Assembly (NCBI RefSeq): GCF_000283155.1 | Contig: NW_004454179.1 | Coordinates: 2,286,629 to 2,350,628, forward strand | Direction of reading: 5' to 3' | DNA length: 64,000 nucleotides | Origin: Ceratotherium simum simum | Taxonomy: Eukaryota; Chordata; Mammalia; Perissodactyla; Rhinocerotidae | Translations under genes and position numbers: made by a program | The notes under the pieces: generated by a model | Seen by the model: the letters and a program-made list of their open reading frames with translations, nothing else | What the model was told of the DNA's origin: nothing | The model's database searches: none | In this document: piece after piece, positions 34,226 through 47,257 of the stretch | Position numbering within the stretch: position 1 is the stretch's first letter | How the letters are laid out: every line of letters begins with the position of its first letter

Positions 34226-35159
34226 AGGACAGGAGCGGGTGTGGGGTATAGCCCCCCCATTAGATATACAAATGCTCCACCCTCTTAGTGTTCTAGGGAA
34301 TCTCTGTAATCCACGAGAGTGTATCACATGCCTCATGTATGCCAAGGCAGAAGAAATGCTGAGAACAGCTGTGCTGGGTATCATACAACCTGGATATTGT
34401 CAACACAGGGACAAATTACCAATTGGCAAATAACTGGTGAGCATTAGCCACAAAATATACATAATATAAGCCTTAAAGGATTTTTTTCTAAATGTTAAAA
34501 ATTGTTCCTTTGAAGGAAAAATTGAGGTATAATTGCATTTGTGTCATTTATAATAATGTTCCATAACAAGGGTCATTATGACACTAAACATGCCAAACAC
34601 TTTCACTAAATGTTATAATCCAGTGGAGTTGCATTGGCTCACACTGACCTGAAAAAGATTTTACATGAAGACAACATAAAAGTGAAAATCTAAAGCAAAA
34701 TAATTGCAAAAAAAGCAAAAAAATTTCAAACTCATTTTGTTAATGTTCAAAATGATCTATAGACATACTAGACAATCCTAATAACAAACTCCAGATGTGC
34801 CCTGCTCAGTGCAGTGTATGTTTACCTGAAAAGTTATGTGAAATACTGAAACATGTATAAAACTAAATAAGGAAACTATAATCTAATTCAGGAGTTCCTA
34901 ACCCAGGTCTGTGGAAAAAGGACTTCATGGAAGAAGTGGTTTTGAAGAAACATTAGACTCTGGATGAGCAGCAAGGTTTAGAAAGGGAGTCCCATGAGTA
35001 GAGGCAACCCTGTCCTTAAGTGACAGGTATCTTGATAGTCTCCAAACCACTCCTAGATTCTCCTTTGTTGAAAAATAAAGGGGGTTGGACGACGTCATGC
35101 CTAAGGTTAAGTCCAGCTTTAACGTACTATAAGTGTCAAAGAACACTTTTTGATATTCT

Positions 35160-35460
35160 TTTCTTTTTTTCTTTTTGTGAGGAAGATCAGCCCTGAGCTA
35201 ACATCCATGCTAATCCTCCTCTTTTTGCTGAGGAAGACCGGCTCTGAGCTAACATCTATTGCCAATCCTCCTCCTTTTTTTTCCCCCAAAGCCCCAGTAG
35301 ATAGTTGTGTGTCATAGTTGCACATCCTTCTAGTTGCTGTATGTGGGACGCGGCCTCAGCATGGCCAGAGAAGCAGTGCATCGGTGCGCGCCCGGGATCC
35401 GAACCTGGGCCGCCAGTAGCAGAACGCACGCACTTAACCGCTAAGCCACGGGGCCGGCCC
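35160..35460 (-). mobile_element. ERE-type SINE, long form
   Basis: Reverse orientation long-form ERE, complete from tail to head (CCACGGGGCCGGCCC end). Perfect 15-bp duplication ACTTTTTGATATTCT at 35145-35159 and 35461-35475, which suggests a fairly recent insertion. Confidence 0.97.
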
Positions 35461-35689
35461 ACTTTTTGATATTCTAAATAGCAAAACCTAAATTTGTTTA
35501 TTACTTAAGTGAGTGTTCTTAACTAAGTAGAAAAGGAAAGCTATGCAGAGTGCCCTCTGGTGGACAGTTGTATATGCCAAAGATTGGTATATAAGTGCTT
35601 CCCCTCTGAGCCGTTATGTTTAATGTCCATTAAACACAGCATTATTTCATTACAGAGGTATTTAATGCCACAAAGGAATGGCAGATAGT

Positions 35690-36110
35690 ATTATGACAAT
35701 GATCTATGGGGGAGAGGTAAGCTCCACTGAGGAAAGGATTCCCAAAAATATCACAATTAAACTGAGACCTGAAGGAAAAGTGGGTATTAGGCAGGCAGAG
35801 GAAGCAGTATCTACAATAACACTGAAAAATGGAGAAAAAGGCCAGTTGTGACTGGCTCGAGAAGAGGAAGGGAGAGCTAAGGCAGGAGTATTGTAGTACA
35901 TGAGGGGTCGTGTAGGCAACGTTAATTAAGAACTTTAACCTTTATCCTAAGGGCAGTAGAACATAATCAAAATGTTTAAAGGAGGAAAAGACATGATTCA
36001 AATTATGATTTTAAGTGATCACTCTGGTTTTTATGTAAAGAATGAATTAGAGATGGGCTAAAGTCGAATTGGGGAGACCAATGGGGAAGCCACTCTGATG
36101 TACAGGTGAC
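35690..36110 (+). repeat. Ancient mammalian interspersed repeat, family not named
   Basis: Shows TTAAACTGAGACCTGAAGG, CTTTAACCTTTATCCTAAGG and AGTGATCACTCTGG, a pattern common in mammals. Family not named. Confidence 0.5.
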
Positions 36111-36639
36111 AGATGAGAATGACTCACCCTAGTATCCTTGACAGCCTTCCGTTGGTTGCTTCTAGTTCTTGCTCTCCCATGTATCATCCTAATTTATTCT
36201 ACACATTTACTCATACCACCTATGTGCCAAGCACTCCCATTCAGACCTCTGCGCACAGGCGGCAGAGTCAAGATCATAATAGCTCTGTAAGGAACTACCA
36301 TTAGAAGCCCCTGTCCACCTCTGCTAGTCCTCCCATTGCTAGACATACTATGGCAAAAAGTTTGTTGATGTGTAGATTTATCAGCCCACTCCAACAAGTC
36401 ATATATTCTTGGGGGACCCTAATTACAGCTAACACAAGGGTCAGAAGTTTTCCCCAACAGCCTGGGCTGCCTTGTTCCTGTGACTTCGAAGAGCACAGGT
36501 TAAATAAGTAGGATCCTCTCCCTATAATGAGCTAAGCAAAATTATACAGGATAAATGCAGTGTTCCCCATCTCCCTCACTGGGGTTATTATTCAACTGAT
36601 CCTCTTACTGCAAACTAAAAGGCTGTACATTAAAATACC

Positions 36640-36775
36640 TCTTCCTATGTTCTAAAATTGACTGTGGTGATGTGTTGCACAACTATGTAAATATACTAAA
36701 AACTACTGAATTGTATACTTCAAACTGGTGATTTGTATAGTATGTGAATTATATCTCAATAGAGCTGTTACGAAA
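36640..36775 (+). mobile_element. L1 3' terminal fragment
   Basis: TTCTAAAATTGACTGTGGTG and TACTGAATTGTATACTTCAA repeat the end of the L1 seen at 2345-2690. Ends A-rich. Confidence 0.7.
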
Positions 36776-38219
36776 ACAAAAAAAACCACCTCTTCTTTCA
36801 AGATGTTGACATTATGGATGAGTTAAATGACAGCAGAGATGAAAGTGCCAAAGCTACAGGATCAACTATTCCTATAAATGTTGCATATTGACATATCTTA
36901 TTTTATACTCATAAACAAGCCAAAAAGTCTCTAAGATAATGGGAAGAAATCAAGTCTATAAAGGTTGTGTTTTCCCAATAAACCACTCCATCTAAAAACT
37001 TAGCTAAAGAGCAGTAATAACAACAATAATAATAAAAAAATACATAAATAAACTCTCAAAAAAGATGTCTTTTTTGAAAAAACTTGGATACAAAAGAGGT
37101 AAAAGAAATAGACCAGTCAAATTCTTCTTCATGTACCTTCAAGAGTTTACCTAGGAAACGTGCAACCTGAGAGCACACACCTCAAGCAGTCCTAGATCTT
37201 CCACGGTTCCAGGCATTGCTGCTCTGCAGGTGGCCCTCTCCCACTCTCCATATGGGGCAAACAGTGAAAGGGGTAAAGGCTGAAAACAGGAAGCAAGTGG
37301 CCCTTAAAATGCCATCTGTAGTTTGTTTTATTTTAATCTACTGATTCCACTAAGTCTGCATTTATAATGATGCAGACAGCAAAGGAGGCTCCTTTGACCA
37401 AAAAGCTAATAAAGGTTGATGCTACTTAAAATAGTCAAGGTCTCGGTTTAAAGGCAACGCTAGGCTAACATCAGAAGGAAGGAGAAAAAGACTGTAGCTC
37501 TTGGAATTTGCAAAAGCAAGGAAAGGGACTGTGGGCACAGATGGACATCTGCCCCTTGACTTTTAGGACAACAAGTTTCAAAACCTTAGCTATGAGACTA
37601 CAGTACTGCTAAAAACCTGGAGGTGTTATTCAGGAAAGAAGGGTGTGCCTAACAATAGAAATTCTCTGTAGATAATCAAGAACAGAGCCCCTGAGAAAGA
37701 AAAAGGGCATTACCTAAAGAAATATTAATGTGCTTATATATAATGGGAGCTTTCTGAAAAGTTCAAATTTAAGCTTCAGGAGAAAGATAAATAAAAATAA
37801 AACTAGGAATGAACCTAAAAAAGCATGTATGAAGGGTATAGTTAACAGAGGCTCAAAATGGTATTGTTGGCTATGTTCAAAGCAAGAAGAAAACAAGAAG
37901 AGGACAGAGTAACCATTTGGGGGAAGGGAGTGTGTTCACAGAAGACCGGAAGAACAGTGAAAAAAGAGCCCAACTCAAGAAGAAGCTGGCTTCCATCTCT
38001 CAGAATAAAGAAAATGGTCTCCATATTGGTCAGGGCAAACAAAGAGCATGAAGATGGAGCTGGAGACAGGAGAGCAGGGACTCCGCCACTTTGAAAGATT
38101 TCCAATTCTCCCACTTAGATGACTCGCATCCCAGGGCACCGAAGGAACTGACAGGTCCCTTTTTGACACCATGTGGATGGAGGTAGCATTCTTGTGACCA
38201 CAACAACAGCCCTATTATA

Positions 38220-38460
38220 TCCGTGTACACTGTGTTACATTGTATATACTGCTTTCTTGTTCATTATCTCTTCTGGGCTTCTCAACAATCTTGTGGGATA
38301 CACAAGGCTATTACCACTGCCCTCATTATACACTGAAGCTCAGAATTTAAGTGACCTGCCCAAAGTCACATAGCTCACAGAGAACAGGGCCACATCTAGA
38401 CCCAGCCATCTGACTCTGGCCCAGTGCTCTTTTCGCTAACCAGTGTACCTTTTCACTACA
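38220..38460 (-). mobile_element. MIR SINE, antisense
   Basis: GAAGCTCAGAATTTAAGTGA and CCTGCCCAAAGTCACATAGC are reverse-complement MIR core, with GACTCTGGCCCAGTGCTCTT at the head side. Confidence 0.8.
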
Positions 38461-38589
38461 TCTTCAGGAGAGCAAGCGATAAAATTCAAGCTACATGATA
38501 TTAACGACTTTGGTATTAAGGGTATTTGTAGCAAGATGAACACTGTTAACCAGCAAGTGCTAGTTAAACATCTATCCAACTGCCATACG

Positions 38590-38790
38590 GCTCTGGCTGT
38601 TCAATCCTCAAATCCCATTTAATCTTCAGACCACCATCAGGAGGGAGCTCCAGATAAGGACCTGAGGCTCCTGGCATTAAGTAACTTGCTTGGGGTCACC
38701 AGCGACTGATGCAGCAGAGCTTTAAATGTATTGGAATCTGTTCTAGCTCCAAATTCCGTACTCTTTCCACTACAACTGGCTACTACCCCA
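38590..38790 (-). mobile_element. MIR SINE, antisense
   Basis: TTAAGTAACTTGCTTGGGGT followed by CACCAGCGACTGATGC; a similar piece lies at 39290-39390. Confidence 0.65.
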
Positions 38791-39449
38791 AATGTTTATC
38801 AAGAAGTACTCTAAGATACGGAAGGTGTTGTTAACCCAAATATAGCAGGCAGAAAACAATCAACGGCTTTCCTCAGTCTTGAGAAGTTTGATGTTCCAAA
38901 TACATTTTCATAGCATGGCCTATGATTATGCTAATAAAAGAAAAACCAATTCTCTCTTGTTTTACCTACTTCTAAGTCTTGTGGGAAGAAATACTGAGGG
39001 CCTGAGCAGAGCAGGGGTGGGAGGAGGAGTAGGTAACAAAACAAATAGGATCTGGATGTACAGTGATTCTCTAAGGGGCTCAAAGATTACCATAATCCCT
39101 GGGGCAAGTGTACTTCCCTCTACTAATGAATAGGCCAGGAGGTTGTTAGGGTGGGGACAAAGGGAAGATAGAAGCATGGGTAAATGGAACCTTCGTTTAT
39201 CATCTTTAGGACCTACCTCCTGTACAGTCAGTCACTAGTTCTGGCTTCAGAAGGGGCGAAGAAAGTTACTTCCATACAGATGAGAACCTAAGACTCTTCA
39301 GGTTAAGTTTATTGCCTGGGGTCACCAGTGACGGTACAACAGAAGTCTAAATGTAATGGAATTTGGTGTTTCAGACTCACAAATGTACAGGCACAAGCAA
39401 GTCCACTGGTACCAGCAGCAGTAGATAAGAGAACCCTCCAAGTAGCACC

Positions 39450-39680
39450 ATTTGTCAATTCAACAAAGGTTTATCAAGCATCTACTACTGTATCTATACA
39501 TGAAGCAGTGGGCAAGCACGGGGAATGGAGCAGAGAATGAGACAGACACCATGCCCATCTTTGTGGAGCTTGCAGTCTGTAGGGGGATTACTGTTACAAA
39601 AGGGGAAGCTCAGGATGCTATAGGTGCTTGAAAACTAGGACTGGAGTCAAACCTTTATCATCCCTCTGAGTCTCCACTAA
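39450..39680. mobile_element. L2/MIR-class fragment
   Basis: AGGTTTATCAAGCATCTACT and GAGCTTGCAGTCTGTAGGG are typical of very old L2-class repeats. Orientation and family uncertain. Confidence 0.45.
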
Positions 39681-40885
39681 TTCAAAGAGTGTTTCAAAAT
39701 TCTGAAAAAGAATTATTTTATTTATTTTAATTAATAAACAAACCATCACTACTTACTTTTAAGGAGCCGACTGATGTAGCAAATAGATTAAGTACTGGCT
39801 TTTGTAATTTGATCAGATATATGTCTTAATGAAAATATAATCTTGTTGAATATAAAAAATCCATCACCAATTGAAACTTTCACTTCCTAAGAAACTTAAG
39901 TCTGCTGCACAAAATTAGTCAAAGTCAACTGAACAGAGTCTAGGTGAAACTTCATAATAGCACATATTCACTCTACTCTATTTATTGTAGTCTAGTGTAT
40001 GCCCCAAGAACATCCTTTGCTGGAAGGATTAATAGCCACTGTACAACTGCATAGGGAGGTGTTCAAGATTTGATGCTACTCTCCTTCTTGCTCTTTTAAT
40101 CTATTAATATAGGTCCCAGATTAGCTCCTACCACCTTCTATTCCCCCAAGCTTCCAAACAGTGGCAGAGCTGGGATTTAAACCTATGTCTGTCCACAAAC
40201 CTAACTGAGCACACCAACTCCCTACAACTCTACCTCGTGTCCCCTTCTTTAGATCAGAGGTAGCAAATTTGAATGTCTCTAGTTGCTGGGCAGGTAACAT
40301 CAATGAGCACAGAGGCAGGTAATGCATATGCATATATGGTACGAGCAGCAGAACCACGGGGAGTTAAGAGAGGGGACAGGAGGGCACAGTGGCTATTTGG
40401 CTCCAATGATTGCTGCCATGTGTGATCTTGCAATTTTAAGAGAAACCAGAACTTCAAAATTTTATGTATACTCCCGAACATTAACATTAAATGTTAGTCC
40501 AAGTTTGTTGGTTTAAGAGCACCACATGGGTCCAACAGGCACCAGCTCTCAACCTCCGTTAAGTCACTTTCTCAGCCTTCATCACCTTCTCAAGCTTGCA
40601 CTTGTTGGCATCATCTTTTGAACAGCACTGGTTTGGTATACTAAATTCTGCAGGGTTATTTTCATAAGTGTAACATCACCCTAGAGATGGGTGAGGCAGA
40701 AGGTTCATTAACGCCTTAAATACCAAGGGAGGTCTCTTTTTCAGGCAACCTAGAAGGACTCATGGACTAATGCCATGTAAGGTAGAGCTGCTCACTTATG
40801 ATCACAAGGTGCTTTTCTCCCCAGCGGCCCATAGAACAAACTTCATTTCTCTCCCATAGCAATTATATCCTGAGCAGTTGCTTAC

Positions 40886-41067
40886 CCGTTTGTCAATGTC
40901 ATTGTGTTGGAGCTGCACAAAGCGAGCACTGATAGCTGCAATGTAACTCTGCTGATTGGAGAACGCCACACGGCCAGCACCTTTGGGGTACTTCAGCTCT
41001 GGGTCTGTATCAATGCCAGCATAGCAGACACCACCGTACAAACGGTCCATGATCATTGCCAGTTCAA
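40886..41067 (-). CDS. CPEB3: CPEB3 coding exon, main part of RRM2
   Basis: This 182-bp exon holds two bases of a split valine codon and then 60 codons. It reads ELAMIMDRLYGGVCYAGID near the start and QLQHNDIDKR at the end. GAGRVAFS is the RNP1 strand of RRM2. The acceptor is TTTATTTTCTTGCAG right of 41067; the donor is CGG|GTAAGC at 40885. Exit phase is 0, so the next exon starts with a whole codon. HNDIDKR is the form I recall for CPEB3, whereas CPEB2 and CPEB4 have HGDIDKR. ERE SINEs in opposite orientations lie in the flanking introns (43960-44216 upstream, 35160-35460 downstream). Confidence 0.93.
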
Positions 41068-43959
41068 CTGCAAGAAAATAAACCCAATTCTGTATAAATG
41101 TTTAGAAGGGACTCTTGCCCAGGAGAAGAACTATTTAAGGATCATGCAACATAATTAAGAAAAGGAAAATCCACGTTAAGTATCATAAAGAGTATCCACA
41201 CTAGTCTTATAACTCAAGTAGGGGACCTCCTCATAGGATACTTAAAAATAAAATGAAAAAAAAATTACAAATTTATACACACCCATGGATTTACATAATT
41301 AGAACTTCAGCAACAGTATAAAAGGAATGCTCTATTAATAATCCTCCTGTTCTAATTTCTAACTGCTTGGTCCACTGGAGTGGGCCCTGGGTAGGCAAAG
41401 CATTTCATGGTTCCTAACAAGTTAATAAGAAACAGCCCTATTTACTGACCTCTAAAATTGAAAGCAATTACTAAAGTCACACTGCTATATTAAGATTAAG
41501 CTATAGAAAAAAATTAACTCCTCATTTTAACTAGAGGCAATATGTTTACGGCCTTAAAGTAAATCTCCACAATTAAAAAAATAATAAAAAATCTTAGAGT
41601 ATATTCTATCCCAACTGAGAAATCTCCATACTAACCTCTCACACTGAATTCTAAATAATAATAATACTAGTAATGATAATAGCAGCAATGAACATTTATT
41701 GAGCACTTACAATGTGCCAGGAAATGCTAAGCTGCTACACAGGCAGTAAAAAAATACCATCCTGCACCCTGCCATAAATCCAGAGGTCTGGTTTGCACTC
41801 CTTGCCACATTTCTCCTAAATATACCTTTATAGTGGTATATTTACAAACCACCTGTACAGAAGGAATCTGGAAATTGGACCATTCCAAAAGTCTGACATT
41901 CTAAAACTACCCTCACCATAAAGGTACCATGGAGAGACACATAGCGGTTACTTACCTGGATCCAAATTGCCTGAAGGTAATTGTTTACTTGATACTTGAC
42001 GGCACCTCCTCCAGGTATGACCATTCCTTTCAGGCCACTTACATGGTTTAAGTCCAAAAGACTTAGCCCTACCCCAGGGGAACAACCCAAGAAGCCGCTT
42101 CCCTCAAATACCTACATATGGTATTTGGAAAGGAGAAGACAGGGAAGATAAATGATGGCCTGGGCCACAGCCAGTGTGCAAAGACCATCACACAGTAGAG
42201 CTCCACAGGAATCAGTATCTGGGGAGAAGGGAAGCAGCACAACCTGGTGGGGTAGAGGAAGAACTTTGCAGCAGATACAAGGGCTGAAGGGCTGAATGGT
42301 ATAAGAACCCCACCAGATTTCTACAAAGAGAATGAAAGCCAAGTGTTACTAGCTCCTGTAATATGAAGCTAGTGAGGCAGTAAGAAAAGCTATGTCACCA
42401 TGACAGAAAGGCTGTCTTTCTACTTAAGGTCTTCAAAATTTCTTCCCATACTAGACTGCCTGACACTGTTTTCCAAGTGCCTATTTTTAATAGGAAGAAT
42501 GACCTGCAACCAACAAGTAAATTTTAGAAGGTAAGAAAATAAGCTAGCAATAACTAAGTCCAAAAATAAGTACTATTAAAGATAGAACAGCAGAAAGCTA
42601 TCCCAATTATCCCATTACGATCAGAATTACTGAGTCATATCAGCCAAGGGAACACTGCTGATTAGAGCCCAAGTGGACCCTGGCTGCAGTCTTGGGGCAG
42701 GATCCAGGCATCACATTCATCCAAACAATGCAATAAGAATTCGTGCATGTACCCTGAATATCAGAGTTCAGTGGGTCCTTATACTTCATCCCAACAACCT
42801 CTGATGGCTTAAGGACTTCCTCACATGGCTAATGTTATTCCAGTAACAGAGACCAAGAAACTCAAGGTAGAATTAATTAATTGCAGTCATTAATGAATTT
42901 CCCTTATTGGTCGAATGGGCTTAGTAAAATAAGTAACCACAGGGCCTGGAAATTAAACACTAATTTTCCAAAGACCTGGCTTCCTCTGGAACAGAATAAG
43001 AGAGTAAACACTCTCAGCCTGGTGAATGGCCAGGAGAAGAATGCTGTGCTGGCAAGGAACTAAATGGCACTTGTCTTCCACCCTTAGGAAGCATTCAAGA
43101 AAACGTCTGATTTAGAAAGAAGGTATACCAGCTGTAAGCTTGAAGCTCAGGCTGAGGAGGAAAGTTACTGTAACCACAGGTTCTTCTGCAGCATAGGGAT
43201 CTCCCAAGAAATCCTAGGGATCTTCGGATGCTAGAGAAGGTGCCTTCCACAAGCATAAACATTCCATTACTTTGTGAATCTAGCTGCTGGAAAATCATCT
43301 TCACATGCCAAGATTAGGTAGGTCATGACTGATGTTGCTGGCAGGTATGTACTTTTGATAGGAAGCAGAAACTCTCACTTACTTATGCTTTTATGAAAAT
43401 TATAAAGAAATCGTTTCCAGTTATAAGCTTATATACAGTCATTTTCTTGGCCACCAAAAAGCCTGCAGACATTTGAGCCAATAAAGTCTCACTCAAGTGA
43501 AGGGCAATTTGCTGAGAAGCTAGAAGAAACCAAGGTGACTAAAGAAAGAGTTTTTTGGAGGAAGAGTATGAAGATTTCCCATCTCTCTTTCTACCCTAAT
43601 CTGTATTTTAACTACAGAAGGTCTAATACTGTGATCATCCTTGAAGAAAAATAAATAATGGTCAAACAACTGTTGTTTGTCTTTGGTCCTTTACTCAATC
43701 AGCAAGTCTTCACTAAAAGCACACTTCCTGCAGGCTAAACTCATGCTGGGCTCAAAGACCAGAAGGATGTCATTTAAGTACTAAACAGAGTTTCTAATTA
43801 TTGAGAAAAGTAACTACTTGGTAAAAATAGCATTAAAAAAAGACTAATTTAATTCATCCACTATATAGGTGACTAACAGAAACACAGAGCAAGACTTCCT
43901 TAAGTCCTATGAATTTCCAATCTGAAAATTTTTTTTGAAATATAAGATAGAAATTCACG

Positions 43960-44216
43960 GGGGCCAGCCCAGTGGCTTAGCGGTTAAGTTTGCGCGCTCT
44001 GCTTCGGCGGCCCGGGGTTCACAAGTTCGGATCCTGGGCGCGGACATACCTACTGCTCAAGCCATGCTGAGGAGGCGTCCCATATAGAGCAACAAGAAGC
44101 ATGCATAACTATGACATACAACTATCTACTGGGGCTTTGGGGAGAAAAAAGAAAAAAAGGAGGAAGATTGGCAACAAATGTTAGCTGAGAGCCAATCTTC
44201 CTCAAAAAAAAAAAAG
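43960..44216 (+). mobile_element. ERE-type SINE, long form
   Basis: GGGGCCAGCCCAGTGGC head, GGTTCACAAGTTCGGATCC B-box region and the extra module (GCAACAAGAAGCATGCATAA). Only one body unit (GGAAGATTGGCAACAAATG) and an A-rich tail. Target duplication not clear. Confidence 0.9.
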
Positions 44217-45734
44217 AAGAAGAAGATACAAAGTCATCTGCAGATGTCAGAATGTACAACTCATTTTAAAGACTATGTTTTAAAGGATTCTTTAGAGTGA
44301 GATTCATCAGTTAATATAGGAAAATCCCATATAAATTCCCTTCCTCTGATGAGGGGTAAGCTGAGCCAAGAAGAGGGCTACCATTTTGACTACTTGGGAG
44401 GAGGAGAGAAAAACAGAAGAAAGACAGCAAGGATCTGGCAGAAGTCAACTAAAACTTTCACAGGTTTATGTATACCTTGTTATCTCAACCCTGCTCATGA
44501 AATGTTAGCCCTTGATCAAGGATGTGTCTTATCCGGAAAATGTAGTCAAACCACCTACTAAGCCGATGACAGTGAATCGCCATTCTAAACCTTCCTCTGT
44601 AGAGGGCAGGAACAGAGTAGCTCCCAGGAGCACATTCTTAACATTTAACCTAAGGCAGATAAGCCTACCAGAGCAGGGCATACAGGTGGAGGCTGGAATT
44701 CAGACAGATGGAGGGGACAGCAGGCATAAAGAGAATCCATGAGCAAGTCAGGAGTCTCCAAACTACTTTTTATTTTTTCCTTTCCATCCAGACAGTGTTC
44801 ACAGGGTCTGTCTGGTCCCCACAGTGGTGGAAAATTAGCAGGTCTGGTAATTCTGTATTTTGGATAAGACATTCTGTGCTCCTAAGACAACTCAAGTCAT
44901 CTCACGAACAACTGTTCCACAGTAACAGAAACATCACTCTGAGTCTAACCCATACACTGGCTCTTGTGATGAGCTTCATTATGCCACAGACTGGGAGGGA
45001 GACAAGAATATTGCAGTTGTGTGTAGCATATACCATGAATTCCTTTGGGTTGTGATGACTATTCCTCTGAAGTTGAATCTGAACCCCAATTATGATTTGT
45101 TGGATTTGCTCCTGATTCTTCAGAGATCTGAAAGGGACTTTAGCTCATTAGAGAGGAAATCATGATGACTCCCTCATCCCGCCCCACCTCAGGGTCCTGT
45201 TCCCATCACTTAATCAGATTTCAAAGCCAGCCATAAAGCAATGTCTAAGTCTGAGATACTGTGAAAACCAAATGGGGTAGAGCAGGAATGAAGATTCCCG
45301 AGGGAAATACCAACACAGTCATCTTTCCAGATTCTAAACTGTGAAAGTAGAAGCCACATTTCTTCTCTTTGGAAATAAGAACAAAGTAGAAAGGAAAGAG
45401 GCATAAGGCACCTCAGGATGATGAAGAGGTCTGGACTTCTGAAAGAAAGGAAGATTCAACTTGAAGGTGGACTTTCCAGGTATACCACAATTGCTGAGTT
45501 GATTCACAAAGGCAGTTCACACAACTTAAGGGGAGGAAATGTGCTCATAAGCTTCCACTCTGCATCAGACGTTGGGAAGTTAAGAATATTTTTAAATAAA
45601 TGGTATGAACAATCAACTAAGTCAGAGAGATATGTTTATCTTGATTAACTCGGACTGGTACCAACTTGACTGTTACTACTGTTACTGAGACAACATCTCA
45701 GATCTCAGCTTGATAAAGCAGCTTCCTTCTGTGC

Positions 45735-45945
45735 AAAGAGCCCCAAACTTGAAATCTAGAGATCTGAGTTTGAATCTTGGCTTTTTTCTTATTGTGGCCT
45801 TGGCCAATTAACCCCTTTGAACTCTGCTTCATTATCTCTAAAATGAAAAGTCTACCACTTACAACTTCACAGGGTTATCATGCAAATTAAACATACATGA
45901 GAGGCTCTGAGCACACTGCTGAGCACAGAGTGGTATTCAAATGTT
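45735..45945 (+). mobile_element. MIR SINE
   Basis: GATCTGAGTTTGAATCTTGG, TGGCCAATTAACCCC and CACAGGGTTATCATGCAAAT follow the MIR order. Confidence 0.7.
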
Positions 45946-47246
45946 TAGTTTTGTCCAGGGGTTGTTTTTCTCTCTACTCATAAATCTTTGCCTAATATTA
46001 ATTTGGCCTGGTTTTTGTTCCATAAGCATCAATTCATCCCAGTCTTATTTTGGCTTTATGCTAATATTACTCAACCTATCACTGACAGAGCAAAGTTTGA
46101 CATCAGCTGTGGGTGATGGTTTGCTTTTCGGGGGGAAGGAGAACAAAATACATACTAGCATTAGAAAATTCTTAACCCCAAGGGTAATGCAGTTAAGTCA
46201 GTATGCCAAATCTGGAGTTTATCTGGGACAACTCCTACTGAACTTGGGACTTGGTGAAAGAAAGGCTTCTACTGCTGAGAAACTTGATATCAAATGATTT
46301 CTGCCTGCTTCACACAACGAAAAAAGGATATGGTTACAATACTCCTATTTCCTCAGTCACAGATCAGGACGTGATTCCTAATATGTATGAACTACCAGAA
46401 TGTTTGTACAGAATGTCTGAAATAAATGCTCTCAGAAAAATTTAGGATGTATGCCATTTATCACTGAATGTTTTCCTCAAAAGTCTTTTTTTCCCCCTCC
46501 ACAGAAAAGCCATCCTACAATAGTCTGAAGGGAAAAAATGGCAGAGAAGGAAATTTCAGGATCCATCACAGATGGATGGGAGAAAAAGAGAGGAAAAAAT
46601 TATCAAAGCAATACTTAGGAAAGACAGGAGACTCAAAGATGATGAGCAAATGGTAGGCTCCAGAAACTCAGATGAGTGATCTCTCAAGACTGATCTGTTC
46701 TGCAGGACCTAGTCAAATAAACTGTCAGAAGGAAGTCATGAAGAGGAAGAACAGCTCACATGCCTCTAATTAGAGAGGTTCAAGCCTGATCAAAGCTGGA
46801 AGTGGATCAATCCCAAAGCTTGATCACTGAGGCAGTCCTTAAATTAGATGTCTAAGCCAAGAAACTAGAGTCAGAGAATACTCATGTCTATAAACTGGAG
46901 GAGAGTACAGGGACCAGATGCTTCATTCTCCACTTTTTCCTGGTGGCCTCCTCATAACCCCCAAGCCTGGCACTTATTTCCTCTCAGAGCAAAGAGATGC
47001 ATTCTGGAGAGGTCCTAATGCTATAAGGATGAGCAACAGGGCTACTTCCATATTGAGATTCAGGAGGACGTGTTGATTACATTACTTGAATGAAGAGTGG
47101 CAACATGCTATTGCACTTCCAGGTGCAGAGGTGGAGAACCAAACAAACTACCCCTTTCCCTGTGAAGAATGGGTAGACTCGCTGGAGAATATGTAACCTT
47201 TAGCCACATGGTGGCATGGTGAGTCTACCTATAGTCTTTCTAGCAT

Positions 47247-47257
47247 GGGGGGGGGGG
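47247..47257 (+). repeat. G11 homopolymer
   Basis: Eleven consecutive G. Error-prone for sequencing; its length should be treated as approximate. Confidence 0.9.

Larger units (their letters stand above)
19408..40885 (-). other. CPEB3: CPEB3 last coding intron (21.5 kb)
   Basis: Begins GTAAGC at 40885 and ends GGTCCAG before 19407. It holds eight EREs, L1, HAL1-like, L2 and MIR fragments listed separately. Stretches with nothing recognised include 20140-20860, 23320-24000, 26150-28740 (apart from weak old-repeat traces), 29045-29420, 29705-30115, 30565-31440, 32650-34000, 34220-35140, 36110-36640, 36780-38190 and 40260-40885. Confidence 0.9.
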
